DNA from: Heterobilharzia americana
Taxonomy: Eukaryota; Platyhelminthes; Trematoda; Strigeidida; Schistosomatidae
Assembly: GCA_944470555.2 (NCBI GenBank)
Contig: OX104130.1
Coordinates: 67,151,160 to 67,215,159, forward strand
Direction of reading: 5' to 3'
Length of the DNA: 64,000 nt
Below, piece after piece: positions 44,960 to 57,340 of this stretch (position 1 is the stretch's first letter; every line of letters starts with the position of its first letter). The notes beneath the pieces were generated by a model that searched no databases, was not told where the DNA came from, and saw nothing but the letters and a program-made list of their open reading frames with translations. Made by a program: the position numbers and the translations under genes.

Positions 44960-45125
44960 GCTGTAGTGTCCCAGTGATTCAGTGGATCACGCTTCGGTAT
45001 CTGAAACGATGGGTACTCGGTTTGAGCCTCAGTGGGAACACCTTCACTTTCTGGGGTGCAGATACATCTAGCTGGTGAGTATCAAGCAGGAAGAAACGTG
45101 CATCTTGGATTCTGCTGCTGGTCAA
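44960..45125 (+). repeat. SM-alpha-like unit with hammerhead
   Basis: CAGTGATTCAGTGGATCACG (A-box-like), CTCGGTTTGAGCCTCAGTGG (B-box-like), hammerhead 45057-45117. No inverted partner was found beside it. Confidence 0.75.
45057..45117 (+). ncRNA. SM-alpha hammerhead, degenerate
   Basis: Core CTGGTGA (one change), stem II GTAT-CAAGCA-GGAA mostly unpaired, GAAACGTGCATC, stem I CTTGGATTC. Confidence 0.65.
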
Positions 45126-45987
45126 CAAGATGAATACAAGACTTAATACTAACTTCGATATTGTACCGCATACTTTGTGTTTGCTTCGTATTGTGCTCAT
45201 GAGTTGGGAATTCTATGCATTTACAAGGGAATTCCTTGTTAAAAATCCAACCATTTGCCGAATGAATTATAAGGAAGCTTGCTAAGCATTTATCCCGCAT
45301 GAACTTCTGACAAGATCGCAGAACAAAGTTACTAAAAAGACATGGGAATGAAGTTGGGTTTGATTTTTTTGTAAAAATCTTTGAGGAGTCCGCTTATGTA
45401 AAAAAGCTGCAGATATTTTGAACACCTTTAAAGTATAATACTCAGGAAACAAGAACCTCACTTCAATTTGTTGAATTGTTTGAAATTATATCATTCAAAC
45501 TTGTCATTTGCATCTAGAAAACATGCTGGGAAATCTAATCGTTTTCTGGTAGCTTTGCCTAAAATTTGTCGCAGTTTCCTTTCATGTTTTCAAAATTTAT
45601 CGATATACCTAGAGTTTATATATCCTTTATGGGGTGATAAATGTGTTATAGTTTGTTATACAGACTTCTTTCCAACTTTAAAAAAAAAATCTGCTGTCGA
45701 AAAATAATTCCTTGTTTTAGTACATACCCCATTAAGTTTTGGGGAAGTTGATTGCAACTACTTAGAAGTAGACTATATTTTGACTCCATCACTTACTGAA
45801 ATCAGTCGGAGGACAAATGATGCCAATCACTGAAGAAGAGAATCTTAAAGCCAATTGATCCCCGCAAATGTTTAGACTTAGTTACACTTTAAGGGTTATT
45901 TTGACAAAGGTTTCTGAAATTTTGGAATGAAAAGAATTCTCATTTTGACAATCCGAGACACCCGTGGTTCAGAAGACTAGTATTTAT
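45126..45987. other. No recognisable gene
   Basis: AT-rich; a 79-codon frame at 45468-45707 has no motif. Confidence 0.5.
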
Positions 45988-46152
45988 ACTGGGCGATGAT
46001 TGAAGATGAGATGAAAATTTGAACCACAACCGGATTCGAACCAGGCACCACCGGGTTCCTGGATCAATCCTGTACCTACTGGGCTGCGAGACCACTGGTT
46101 CGAATCCGTTCGCGGATTCAAATTTTCATTACACCTTCAATGATTACTCAGT
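45988..46152. repeat. Foldback tRNA-like repeat (family 3), clearest copy
   Basis: Left arm 45988-46044 and right arm 46095-46152 are inverted repeats of 57-58 bases with about three-quarters identity, around a 50-base spacer. Right arm: CACTGGTTCGAATCCGTTCG, GATTCAAATTTTCATTACAC, CTTCAATGATTACTCAGT. Each arm holds a B-box-like sequence. Confidence 0.78.
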
Positions 46153-46572
46153 TTAAAAAAATTCATCTAATTCAGCAAATCTTGATTTTACAATAAGAGA
46201 AATTTGGATAACATTCGTTTGATGTCCTATGAGCTCGAATATTTGATCGTGAACGTTTCATCATGAAACAGGATAACTTGGTTAGCACTTTGCACGTCAA
46301 ACAGTGTGATCATCTTATGTTCATGATCAGCAATCGAAGCTCATGGAATTATGATGACCATCTACTCCTGCTTTTCTGACTAGCTGAAATAAAAACAAGT
46401 GAAAATTGAGACGAAATAATCCCTTAAATTGTATTTCTATTTTGCATCAAGAAATTTTACTAAGCTTGTCCCTACTACTGACCTTGATAAATTAAGTATT
46501 CTACTACAGAAAGCGATAACTGAGATTAAAATGAAACAAAAAGCTTGAGGTTTACGGGTATCTTGTTTTTAA
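46153..46572. other. No recognisable gene
   Basis: AT-rich spacer, nothing recognised. Confidence 0.5.
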
Positions 46573-46905
46573 GGTTGTATTTATCACGGACTGACATCAG
46601 TTAGAAAGCCATTGAAAATCTGGGAGCACTGGATAGCTGTTTAGTCATAGTATGGATAATTTGGATGGTTGCACTTTAACGAGAATTGTCAGAAGTAGGA
46701 AACTGTGAAGTATGGTACTCCGATCCAATAGTTGGATGAATAACCGGTTCATTGTAAGACCTGATGGTCAAGAGTTTGGTCCATAGTGAGATGGTTGGTG
46801 CCCACTGTTAAGGAATCCCATACCCGGATGAAACATTTGTCCGATGCTCTCAGGTTCCCACTGGTTCCTGAACTGATGCTAGCCCGTGATGAATACAACC
46901 TAGAA
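46573..46905. repeat. Family-2 inverted pair
   Basis: 46573-46680 reads, on the minus strand, as the hammerhead-to-3' part of family 2 (CAGCTATCCAGTGCTCCCAG, CTGATGTCAGTCCGTGATAA). 46765-46905 reads as the same family on the plus strand (GCCCACTGTTAAGGAATCCC, GGATGAAACATTTGTCCGAT, GATGCTAGCCCGTGATGAAT). Both hammerheads are heavily mutated. Confidence 0.65.
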
Positions 46906-47758
46906 AAGAAAAGTCTCGGATGTCTGCATACAGAAATTTGCACTTCATCAAGAAAACTTGGTCGTAACATTTTTTTAGTTATATCTTACTCCCGAGTTCA
47001 TTGCGCAGATATGGGGAGGAAACACAAGGTATCAGAAGGCGGGATAACAGTAAACCTTGTCAGAGTTCAACTGCTTTGTTTTTATGTTTACACAGCTGAA
47101 GCAGTGAATATTACAAAGGGGGACATCAACTACTGAGTTCTGTAGTCGAAACTATTAAGAAACTGGACAAGTAATAAATAGCTAATGCGATCATGTTTCG
47201 GGGTTACCTTTAAAGCGCATTCAACATACTCTATTTCAAAGTTACGTCTAGCAGTCTTCTTCAGTTGATTATCCCGAAAGCTTTGAATCTCATGTTGTCA
47301 TCTGGACTGAACTGAAAGGGCACTTTTTGCATACGAGTTCTTGTTTAGATACCTTGGTATTGCCGGTGATTTCAAATTGACGGTAATAATGGATAGTGAC
47401 TACCACAAGAATCTCTTATGCCCATTTCGTCCCATTCGGGACTCATTGGCCGTAAACACTTGTCTCCTAATGAGTGGTACTGATCCCATAGGAATTCAAA
47501 CCCATCACCTGCAGCTAAAAAGACCCCTGGGTTATCTGTCAGGCTATTAAGTCAACACAGCCAGCCTTTGTGTGACTGGTATAGTTTAGTGCAATAGATA
47601 ATTAGAAACTTGTTATTGTTTCATAATTTAGGTTCTGATATCAATTTTACCACTGGTATAATTGTTATGCATAATCTGAGCTTGAATAACCTTAAAATAA
47701 AGAAATCCCTAACATGAAAACCATGAACTGCTAACAGTTTTATCATTATAGTTAACCC
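46906..47758. other. No recognisable gene
   Basis: Spacer, nothing recognised. 47390-47560 has a fragment resembling the promoter part of the short repeats (ATGGATAGTGACTACCACAA) but too weak to assign. Confidence 0.45.
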
Positions 47759-47950
47759 AGTGGTGGCTAACACTGGAATCCATGATGCATGTTTCGTCCT
47801 ATTTGGCACTTATCAATTGGGTGTGCTTGCACTCCAGTGAGCGGTATTGTTCCCACTGGGGCTCGAACCCAGAACTCGTCGCTTCAAACACCAAAGCGCT
47901 ATTCACTAGGCTACTGAGGCACGATAGTCACCCTGTATACAACAGGTATT
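47759..47950 (-). repeat. SM-alpha-like unit, minus, with hammerhead and promoter
   Basis: Minus-strand order: TCAGTAGCCTAGTGAATAGC (A-box-like), CTGGGTTCGAGCCCCAGTGG (B-box, near-perfect), hammerhead 47763-47828. A plus-strand unit follows at 48120. Confidence 0.78.
47763..47828 (-). ncRNA. SM-alpha hammerhead, degenerate
   Basis: Core TTGATAA (two changes), stem II GTGC-CAAATA-GGAC, GAAACATGCATC, stem I ATGGATTCCAGTG. Confidence 0.65.
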
Positions 47951-48119
47951 AGTTGTTATCATCTTTTGATGCTTTTAACTTCTAGTCGTTATGCTGGGTC
48001 GAGTTGATCGATCTCTGTTGACATTTGAGGTTCCATGCAGATACCTCTAAAGGTGACCTGGTGGATGATGGTCTGACGTTTGGATCGATGGTTAAGGGGT
48101 TTCATTTTCGCTAGGAATT

Positions 48120-48310
48120 CCATCACTCCCTGGAAGGCAGGTCCTAAATTGAAAGAAACACGCTTCCTGGATTTCACTGATAGCCGCCACCAGGTAAATT
48201 ATAACAATGAACATTCAGGCAGTGTCGAGGAATTCGCATTGCAGTCCATATGTCAGTAGAGGTTGACTACTTTTGTCCAATATAACAAGGCAGAATTATA
48301 AGCAGCAACA
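48120..48310 (+). repeat. SM-alpha-like 3' part, plus arm
   Basis: Hammerhead remnant without the CTGANGA box (GGTCCTAAATTGAAAGAAAC, CTTCCTGGATTTCACTGATA), then GAACATTCAGGCAGTGTCGA and GTCAGTAGAGGTTGACTAC. Confidence 0.7.
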
Positions 48311-50410
48311 AACAATAAGTTTTATTTTTGTAACCAAAAAGATTTCACTTAATTTTTCATGGAGAAATCAATTTTGAGTTGTACAATCAGTCACAAACAA
48401 TGTTTACATCCTACTGACCGTCAGTGAAGTTAATTTAATTTCCTAACTGTTCTTTTCTCTATATCATATGAGTAACATGCTGAGATTTATAATATTGATT
48501 TAGAGAAAAATATTTCTGAAGTGAAAACTGGCACGGTACCCACTGGAAAACGACCACGCTACTCCATAAAGAAGCAATAGAAGCCGCACGGTGAACAAGC
48601 ACATAGGACCAGTCTGGTATTTAGTAGGTCAAAGTTTTATTCGTTATCGGAATTGACCAGACAAATGGCTCCACCAACTAAGAATGGCCAAGTTCCATCA
48701 TCCACAGAATCAAGAAATGGTTTTCAATCTACCAATCCTCACAGTGTCCGGGCCGGGTGAGATTCCCCGTGTTGAGTCTAATTAAATGGCAGGGTGCATT
48801 CCTGATGGTGCCCTTCTGTCAATTCCCTTAAGCTTCAGCTTTGAAGCCTAAAGACCTAAAGGTTTTCTGGGGACAACATACCGGTAACAATCGGGAGGAT
48901 TTACACACCACTGCTATATACTTAATTGGAATTAATTGGGCAACTAATAGTCATCTATGGGGAGGGGGTGGGATAGATACCGTAGATAGTTGTAGTAAGA
49001 TTCTTAAAGTATATTTTAGATCAGTTGAGAACTTGTCAAGTGGATGTACCTAAATAATGGTCAGTTTTGGTGCCACCATTGAGGCTGATAGTCATGAGCC
49101 ACCATCTTAGATATCAGGAAGTTCTCCGAATTACTATGATTACTTCCTATTCCATAGGCAATATAAATTGCTTTGACTTGATATCTTTTCTATTCCTTCA
49201 GGAAACGAAACTGATTAGCCTCGTTTAAAACTTTCATATTAATCGAACGGAACTTTGATTCATCTGCACAACTTGTAAGTTTAAGCCATATGTTTTTATG
49301 TTGAAACAGAGTCAATATCTATGGTTAGAGAATAAAATTGAAATAAATCTTGAATAAGCTTTTAATCATCACCCTCTAAGTTGCTCACCAGGGAAGATGT
49401 CTGCTTAAAAAAATGTGTGGTTTCCGACTGCTGAAGTGAATTCATATCTGTCATGTAGTTGAATCACAAAGCTTGTTCAGAACAGAACATAGAAGTCGTT
49501 TTTTTAAAACCTGGTGATAGTTAGGTTTCGTTTAACTTTCAACCACTCCAACAGCTCAAGCTGTTATATGTATTGTAATTGGTAGGCTACCTATACTTCA
49601 GTATTTTCATATGACCTTGAATAGTAATAAACTACACTTCTGAAGGCTTTCTAACAAGCTGGTGATATTGTATCCCTCAAAGATAAGTCTTTCTCTCCTT
49701 TCTCTCCAGTTTTCATCGGATTGGTTATAGTAATCTTTGAAGTTTGATACTTCACGTTCCATCTGCGAAACTGACTGGACGCTCAAACCGAGACAGGTGG
49801 TTGTCTTAGAGGAGCTCTCCCAAGGTCTTTGATATTAAGTTTAATCCATAGGACAGTGGTGCAACATCAAGAGCTGAAATCTGATGGTTGACAGTGATCA
49901 AAATAGGTTCATACACCATTCCTTCCTTTCGGAACCTGAAGCTCATATGCACCACTGGGTGGACCCCCAGTATCCATTAGTAAGGTGATAAGCGCCGGAT
50001 AGTCACTTTCACCCTTTCACTTTTTACCATGTGAAGCAAGTGAATAGGATTTCCCTAGGAGAGGCTTTGAACGCATATCAGGCCATTTGATGGGCCATAG
50101 CAATCTTACCAAAGTAGTAAGTAGATATGGCGATTTCCGTCTGGTTTGTCGCAGTGTGACCTTGTTTTAAGTTAGATGATGTATTACGACGATTTTGAAA
50201 TACTCAAGTCATATATTCTATCCGAAACTAGTTGTCAGAGAGTCATCTAGAAATTTGACTTTGGTATTAGTCCCATAATCTTTAATCTCAACGAAAGCAT
50301 CCAACTTATCATCAAATATAAATTTTGCATTAGTCACCGATCGTTTTATCATCTGTTGTGTTAATAAAAGTCTTTTAGTACCATTTTGTGTTGAAAATAA
50401 TTTTCTCCCA
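48311..50410. other. No recognisable gene; less AT-rich tracts
   Basis: 48541-48860 and 49730-50110 have a base composition unlike the AT-rich background and read like decayed repeat sequence, but I could not match them to a family. No credible frame over 75 codons. Confidence 0.45.
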
Positions 50411-50520
50411 GTGAATCCGAAACTAGGATGAAATAGCTATCCAGTTCTTTGGAGTTTTCAGTGATATGCCAACTGATATCAGTCCATAATAGTAACTAAT
50501 TCTTTGGTAGATGCGAACAC
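50411..50520 (+). repeat. Family-2 fragment
   Basis: Starts inside the hammerhead (ACTAGGATGAAATAGCTATC, CAGTTCTTTGG) and continues with the 3' part (CAACTGATATCAGTCCATAA). Confidence 0.6.
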
Positions 50521-51966
50521 AGATTTTAGCATTCTAATTAAAAGTTGTCAGTCTTGGACAGCAAAACTCTCTGAAGCATATTCCAGTACTAGGTCGATGA
50601 AAAGTATCATGAATATATGGGAGTTGTTTTATCATAGAAATCTCTATCATAAATCAAATAAGCTCATAGGGAAATATCCAACAAGAAAATAATTTTTTCC
50701 AAGCTACCAATATTTACCGTTTCTTAAGACAAACTAACCTTTCATATTGATACAGTAACTAGATATGAAACTTAATGAGTGGAGCAAGACTGATATCTTA
50801 CGGTTTTCCTAGAACAAAACTTCACAAGTGATAGTTTGAACCAGGTGATAACACAAATTTTCTTGTTTCAACCTTAATGTTTTTTTCTTTACCTTGAAAA
50901 GTAATTCATCATTTTTTAAGCAACAGAACTAAACATAACAGTTACAATCAGTGTAGTCCTAGTTTAAATTCAGGAAAAATTTCTATTTTCTACAAGACCG
51001 ATAGTGAAAAACTCTTGTCCATACCAACTGATATACACACTTACGAACTCACAAAAAACAAATCAATAAATTCACTGTTGAAATTATGTAACCATTAAAA
51101 TCATTCCTCAAAATATTATCAATAAGTAATATATTAGGCTTGTTTTTTTTGGTTATGTTTCTGTTCAACTTTTTGACAAAGTAACAAGTAATTCTTGCTC
51201 TTATCCTCTTCTCATTGTTTTTATTCTTCTCTCTATTCCACTGCTTCCTTTTTCTAACTTGTCATGTTTATAGTCTGGGAAATTAGTCAGTTGTTTTTGT
51301 CAGTTTTCTTTACGTTTCTTTTTCAAGTAGTTTCATTGTGGTTATTACTCAAAAGTTTATTATATCTGCGATATCGTTATGATTGAGAGACGAAATATAC
51401 TCGGATAATACCTACTCAGACACACACACACACACACTTGTAGACAAGGGTACAAATAACAAGAATGTTCTGTAACATGCTTGAATATTGGAAACTGATT
51501 AACGAACATTTTTTTGTAGAACATTATCCATGAGTTAACTAAAAACAAGAAACACTAAATTAATAATAATAATAACAGTAGTAATAATAGTTTAGGTAGT
51601 ACTGTTGACTTTATTTTCTAATAATTTTGTGATACCAGAGTTATACGTGCTTGTCGTTTTAGACGTGCATAAACAAAAGTGAACAAGAATTCAGTGAAAA
51701 TTTTAATATTCATTTGAACAAAATTCACAATGGTAATGAATAACTGAGAAAATGATAGTGGATGAATAGCCGTTTCATATTGGAAGCTGTTCAACAGGTT
51801 ATATTTATAAACATACTGCGTGAATAATAATAGCTTTACGATCTTCAAGCTTGATAATAAATAGATGAATAAATTGGTGAATCATTACATCAAGATCAAG
51901 GGACTGTTTTCACCTTAGATTTATTTAAGGTAGTGTATCGCTATTTATAAGTCTTGAACGTGATTC
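50521..51966. other. No recognisable gene
   Basis: AT-rich spacer with a short CA run (51420-51438); nothing else recognised. Confidence 0.5.
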
Positions 51967-52021
51967 CAGGTTCGTATTTACCTCAGATTGATATCGGTTA
52001 GAGAACTAGTGAAAACTTAGG

Positions 52022-52068
52022 AACACTGAACAGCTGTTTTGCCCTGATACGGGACTCCTTAGTGGTGC
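52022..52068 (-). ncRNA. Hammerhead-like motif, family 2, degenerate
   Basis: Core CTAAGGA, stem II GTCC-CGTATCA-GGGC, AAAAC in place of GAAAC, stem III CAGCTG (perfect palindrome), stem I CAGTGTTC. Confidence 0.5.
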
Positions 52069-52181
52069 ATACCCATGACCCCATCAGAGAGTGAACACAG
52101 CAGCTTCAGTTTCCCGGCGAGTATGTTACTATCAACCCACTTGCTTGGAACTCAGGGCTTCATATTTTCCTACTTCTGTCA

Positions 52182-52232
52182 GCTGAAGAATAGCCTACTA
52201 GGACGAAACGGATATTCAGTGCTCCCAGGTTC
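52182..52232 (+). ncRNA. Hammerhead-like motif, family 2, core kept
   Basis: CTGAAGA and GAAAC are intact, but the 5' strand of stem II is ATAG, which cannot pair with GGAC. Stem I 3' strand CAGTGC is present. Confidence 0.5.
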
Positions 52233-52308
52233 CAAATGGCTCTTCACTTGATATTAGTCCGTGGTGAATACTAACCCCGAATCAATAAATCCTCATGGAC
52301 CTCCAGAT

Positions 52309-55255
52309 TGAACGTGATTACTTGTTTTTATGAATAACTTTGTTAGGTATTAGCATTTTGGCGCCCCCCACAGTAGTAAATCACTCGTAACTTGTTCTCT
52401 TTATACCTATGTCCTGCCGGAGATTCGAACAGTGCTGCAGTTGGAGACATTACCACTGAGCTACTAGGACTGCAACTGACCTCTTGTAGGACTGGATTAC
52501 ACTGGTTGGCCAAAAAGCCTAGGTCCAGAGCCACCTGTCGATTCCCTCCACCAAACTCTAACATCTCTTTTGGTGCATCACCGTGGATTCAGAAGATACA
52601 TCACTCACCACCATAGAAAGTTTCAAGCAAAGGTGATGAATCTTTCTTCATTAACTAAATTCCGGTTATTCTTCGATAAGCGTTGTACATTATTTCGAGG
52701 ATGAGTTTTAATTTTTCGATAAAATGAGCAGTGGCACTATTCTTTTGGTAAAATTTTTTTATGAAATCAATAAAAGTACCTGTAGTTCTACCAGTTTTCG
52801 AGGTTGGTGATCTCTGAAACTGTGTACTCTTCAAGTTGATTAAAAGTGATAACTCATTGCAAAAGAAACCAGTTTCACAGCAGCAGGCTTACAATTGACT
52901 TTCATGAATTGTCTACTTTAGGTATGTTCTGAATTTACCATGTTTTAGATTATTTTGCTGATTAGTAGAAAAATCAGAATTTACTCAGAAAAATGTCTGA
53001 CTGTTTGGAAGATCCATTTTCATTTAAGAGAAACCAGTTATATAACATAGCTTTCAGTCGTTATTTCTGAGCATACTTGTAAATAACTCAATGGAAATAA
53101 TTTGCCAACAGTCTGAGCTGTTGAATTTCTGTAGGACAGAATTGTGACAGCTATTGGGTCCCACTAAGCTACAAATTTTACAAGCCAACAGGTATATTAA
53201 TTGCTAATTCATTGTTGCTCCTAGCCATACAAACATTGCCATAGCTTGTCTGGAATAGAAGCAACTGTCGATAATAGTCGGTAACAGTGTTTAAGCCCTA
53301 GTGAAATTAACTATGACTCTCTTGATGTCGTTTAGTGTCTCGCCATAGTTTCCTGCCAGGGCATCAATGTGAAGCAGTTCTATACGGCCCCAACCAGTGG
53401 CGTGGTTGCTTAGGCAGCCTTCTAAGAAAGCCCGGATATGACATGGACCCTGGGAAATACTGGCCGAGCCTAGTTAAGCAACGACGGTGAGCCTCCTTGT
53501 GGCCCCTCTGAATTCTAACCAATACACCATCATAGTTGACTTAGCGGTAATAACAGTCGATGAGATCCATATGCGCTGATCATTGACACTGACCTCCGAA
53601 GCGCAGATGGGCTTCATGATTCCACCTAGTGAGCTGGAGGCAGTGTGCCCTTACCATTTTGTAAGGGAATCCAGCTTCCTAATTCCGATAATAGCTGTTA
53701 TCGAAACAGTCCCAAGAGAGGTGGTGTGGTTTACTTTGTGAATATAGGGCAGTATTCCGTCCAAAATTCCGAGTACCGTTCGCTGTAGCCAAAGCCTATT
53801 TCTCAGGTAGCCTAGGAGGAGTCTGTGTTTCTTCCATCATTTTCTTCAGGATTGCGCATAAAATGTGAGACGTATCCCACACATGTCTGTTCGTAGGGAG
53901 GTGAGTACGGTCAACAAGCCAATTGCTCGATGTACATGAATGAGTTGAAGCCTGATAATTGGGATAGTGGGATTCAGTGATCAGTATGGATGGAGAGCTA
54001 ACAGAGTGCTCTGACAGGAGAGTTTGTTTTCATGTGGTTGCATTGCTAAAAGACGTTACCTGATAGGTAAGGGGACCGATACCCTGGGTTTAGAGATGAT
54101 AACGTTCAAACAGACGATGTTCGACCTGGAACTGGGAACTGAGCAGAAAATTATAGTAAAATTCGCCTAGATAACATACTACTGAAGATATCTGGACTGC
54201 ATCCCCGTTATTCGTATTACGATGAATAATACATTGAAGGACGATTAGCGTTCTTAGCCTTTTAGATCCTAACACAGGGCAGTGGAAAGATAACGTAATC
54301 TAGAACACTGTAGCTGTATTTCTTTTAGTCAGAAGAGGAGCCTCATTGAGATGCTTCTGAGTAGGGTAAGAACACTGAACGACTCTTTTGTGTTCTCGGA
54401 ACTTTGATGCTTCATCAGTGCGGATCATCACCACGCTTGATATCATCGATATCCAGGAAAAAATATCAAAGCTCAGAAAACACCAAATCATCGTCATTCC
54501 TCACTCCGAACTGTACATCTTTTCCTTTAGTTCAAGGAAATGAAAATGGTCACCATCGGGAAGAGTCTAAGTAGCCTGATCCAAGGTACAAACACTAGAG
54601 AGTTATTCAAAGAAAATCATAACCTACTAAAAGACATCTGCTCCCATGTATTTTCCATCCAGATGGAACAAAATATCAGCAAGTAACAAAAAATTGAGTC
54701 AGAAGTGGCACTTGTGAAGTACAGTATACTTATCAGTAAGATCTTCTGATTGTCCGACTTCACCAAATAATATGTCACAACTATTTTTAAACCACGCAGC
54801 CTAACTGCAAGCATCACAAGAAATATAAACAGATGCCTAGAATAAGGTGTCTTGCTAATTCACTTTACGCCTACGATTTAGCAAATTGTTAACAAATATG
54901 GCTTTTTGTTTTCCTCGTTTCCCCGCTGACAGATATCTACAGAATAGATTTCCTTATATAATTCTTCTCATTTATTAACTTTAACAATACTGAAACGGCA
55001 AGCGTAGCGGGACATTAATAGCTTAGTTTCATTATTTTGAGGGTACTGCTGAACTAATTACAATCTAAATAATATCAAAGTGTACACATGACAAGAATTG
55101 AACCTATTTTTATCAAGTTGGCCAAAAGTTGTTGTTCGATAATTTTAATCTCTTGCTGCCAAACTGGGTTGAACTGTTTGACTTCTACTAGCAGATGCAC
55201 ACCTCTGCGGATGCCTCAATACTGCGTAATTATTCATTATGTTGGCGTCTGCTCG
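52309..55255. other. No recognisable gene; one less AT-rich tract
   Basis: 52392-52616 (both strands open, about 73 codons) and 53280-53720 are less AT-rich than the background. The latter looks like old repeat DNA. No motif recognised in either. Confidence 0.45.
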
Positions 55256-55335
55256 GTGTCTAGCAGTGGAATCCGAGATACGCTTTTCGTTCTGTTTGGG
55301 ACTCGTTAACTGGATGTACCATCAACATCAGCATC
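55256..55335 (-). repeat. SM-alpha-like hammerhead part, minus arm
   Basis: Minus hammerhead: GTACATCCAG, core TTAACGA (two changes), stem II GTCC-CAAACA-GAAC, GAAAAGCG, then ATTCCACTGCTAGACACC. It abuts a plus-strand unit. Confidence 0.72.
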
Positions 55336-55640
55336 ATGAATCATCAGGCAGTATCAAGGAATTTACATAGGAGCCCATCTGTCAGCGGAAGTTGAACAGT
55401 CCGACTCAGTATAGTAACGGGAAATTGCAGATATAAGCCGATAACAACTGCTACCTGTTGCATAACAGGTGACTCTTGTGCCTCAGTAGCTGAGTGAATT
55501 ACATTGTGGCGTTTGAAACGACGAGTTTTGGATTCCAGTCCCAGTGGGAACAAGATCACTCAGTAGGATCCAGGTACATCCAGCTGAGGAGTCCCGAATA
55601 AGAAGAAACGCATCCCGTGGGTTCCGCTGCAAAACACCAA
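55336..55640 (+). repeat. SM-alpha-like unit, plus arm, nearly full length
   Basis: 3' region first (AATCATCAGGCAGTATCAAG, CATCTGTCAGCGGAAGTTGA), then TGCATAACAGGTGACTCTTG, A-box-like CTCAGTAGCTGAGTGAATTA, B-box-like TTGGATTCCAGTCCCAGTGG and a hammerhead at 55570-55630. Confidence 0.78.
55570..55630 (+). ncRNA. SM-alpha hammerhead, both core boxes intact
   Basis: Stem I GTACATCCAG, core CTGAGGA, stem II GTCC-CGAATA-AGAA (two of four pairs), GAAACGCATC, then CGTGGGTTCC. The catalytic boxes are right; stems II and III are weakened. Confidence 0.68.
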
Positions 55641-56479
55641 ACAGAAATCAACACACCGGCTATAAGTTATTGGAAAGGACTAACTGGTAACATAGATAAT
55701 ACAAATGATTAAAGGAGGGGAGATCTTTCGTATAGATATATGCTTATTACAATATCTTACTCAAATAGGTAATGGTAAAACATACTGGTAGATGGGTACC
55801 AGACTATTTTTAACTCTTATGGTTGAGTTTTGAACTGCCGACATTGAGTGCTCATATTTCAGTAATGAAGCTGGCCGACATTTTTATTTAGAATACCAAC
55901 TTGGTGCAACATGTGCACCAGAAGAAGCAGCATGAAAAGTAACATACTAACGTTCAGAAGACACTGAGAGTAAAAGAAAGAATGCAAACGGCAGTATAAG
56001 AGTGTTATTAAAGAAGTAGTCACTCAGATACAGCCGAAGAGTTATTTACCCGTTTTGTTTTTCTATTCAGTAATAGAAAAAACAAGAAAACTGCAGCATA
56101 ATCGCCACCGACCAGATTCTGAGCCATAAATGCCGTCGTCTAAAGCCACTGAGTTTCATGGTCTCTAGGACTCCATTCTAGGATCATGGGGCACCCACAG
56201 ATGCTAACCTATCAAAACTGTCCCTTACTGCACGGCACCATACCTCACACTGACTACCACTCCTCTTCTTCTAATCAGTCTGGAGGAACTCAAGCAGTTA
56301 GCAGTGTGGGGACGGGCAAGATGACAAACATTCGGGTCACCGAAGCCAGTGCTTTGAGGTGACCCTACTCGCTCATCACGCCCAAGCATAGGTTGCTTTA
56401 CCTCACAACAACCTACATGTATTTCCACAGGATACCTAGAATTCTGCGGGGAGAACGGTGATTTAAAACACGGATTCCT
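55641..56479. other. No recognisable gene
   Basis: Spacer. 56225-56428 is open on the minus strand but has no motif; it may be the 3' continuation of the CR1-like copy at its right. Confidence 0.4.
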
Positions 56480-57340
56480 ACAATATTCTCAGTTCGAGGA
56501 GGCCAGAACTGCTCGCATTTACGCGTTGCATACCCAAACGTTTACAGCAAGGTTAACATCATGGCCATGCCAAAGATGCCCTAGATTGGTATGTGCCACT
56601 CTGGTTCCAGATATACAACTGAAAGTATTATCAGTCATACCTCCACCAGTTCTCATACAACCAATGAGGTACACGGACATTTTGACAAGTTCCTGCTACT
56701 CATCAAGGATTAGTGCACGTAGAGGCTCCTGCTAATCCCGTAGAAGCACTTTGAACTTCGAAGGTGCGAAGCACGCACTATACTTGCGGACGCTGATAGC
56801 TCATTGATTAACTGTTGCCCGAGTATTCTGTACATTGTTATACAGTAAGACGATTTCAACCACACATTCAAGGTCAAAAAGTTTTTCATGTGGTAACAGT
56901 TCTACACCATCACTCGCCTTCTTCTTGAGGATGTCATCGATGACAAAGTTAAAGGGGAATGCCGGAACCAGATAGTGTTGTCTGATCACACCAGCTGTTT
57001 GAAACAGTTTAGATAGTTGACTGTGTGCCTTAACTATAGTTGATGAGCTGAAGCTTATTTCTTTCAAGATGCTAATAATTTCCTCAAGAAAACTCCTCTT
57101 CAAGAGACAATTTCAGAGTACATCTCTGTCCATTGAATCGAGGGTAGCCCTAATGTCGAGAAATACAATGATAAATGACTTGTTATGTGTGTGATGGTGT
57201 TCGAGAACCTGGTGGGAGGTTAGCATGTTGTCAATGCATTCATTACCTAAACGAAACCTGGTCTGCTTCTCACGGACCAGCTTCACTTTCGTTTTACATA
57301 GCGTGCAAAGTGTGACATAAGCCACCAGCTTATGCTTCAC
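56480..57340 (-). pseudogene. CR1-like non-LTR reverse transcriptase remnant
   Basis: Minus strand, in order: EKQTRFRLGNECIDNMLTSH, QVLEHHHTHNKSFIIVFLDI with RATLDSMDRDVL after it (RT motif A; expected DLKAAFDSVDREVL), FNFVIDDILKKKASDGVELL, LDLECVVEIVLLYNN (the catalytic ADD has become VVE), then ACFAPSKFKVLLRD, MSVYLIGCMRTGGGMTDN and VAHTNLGHLW. This order is the CR1-type RT of flatworms. Frameshifts separate 57113-57340 from 56801-57103, and stops lie near 56710 and 56745. The 5' part is not recognised. Confidence 0.82.

Larger units (their letters stand above)
51967..52308. repeat. Family-2 inverted pair
   Basis: Minus unit 51967-52140 (B-box side at the right, hammerhead 52022-52068, 3' part at the left) faces plus unit 52170-52308 (hammerhead 52182-52232, then TTGATATTAGTCCGTGGTGA, and the family end AATCAATAAATCCTCATGGA). 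Confidence 0.7.
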
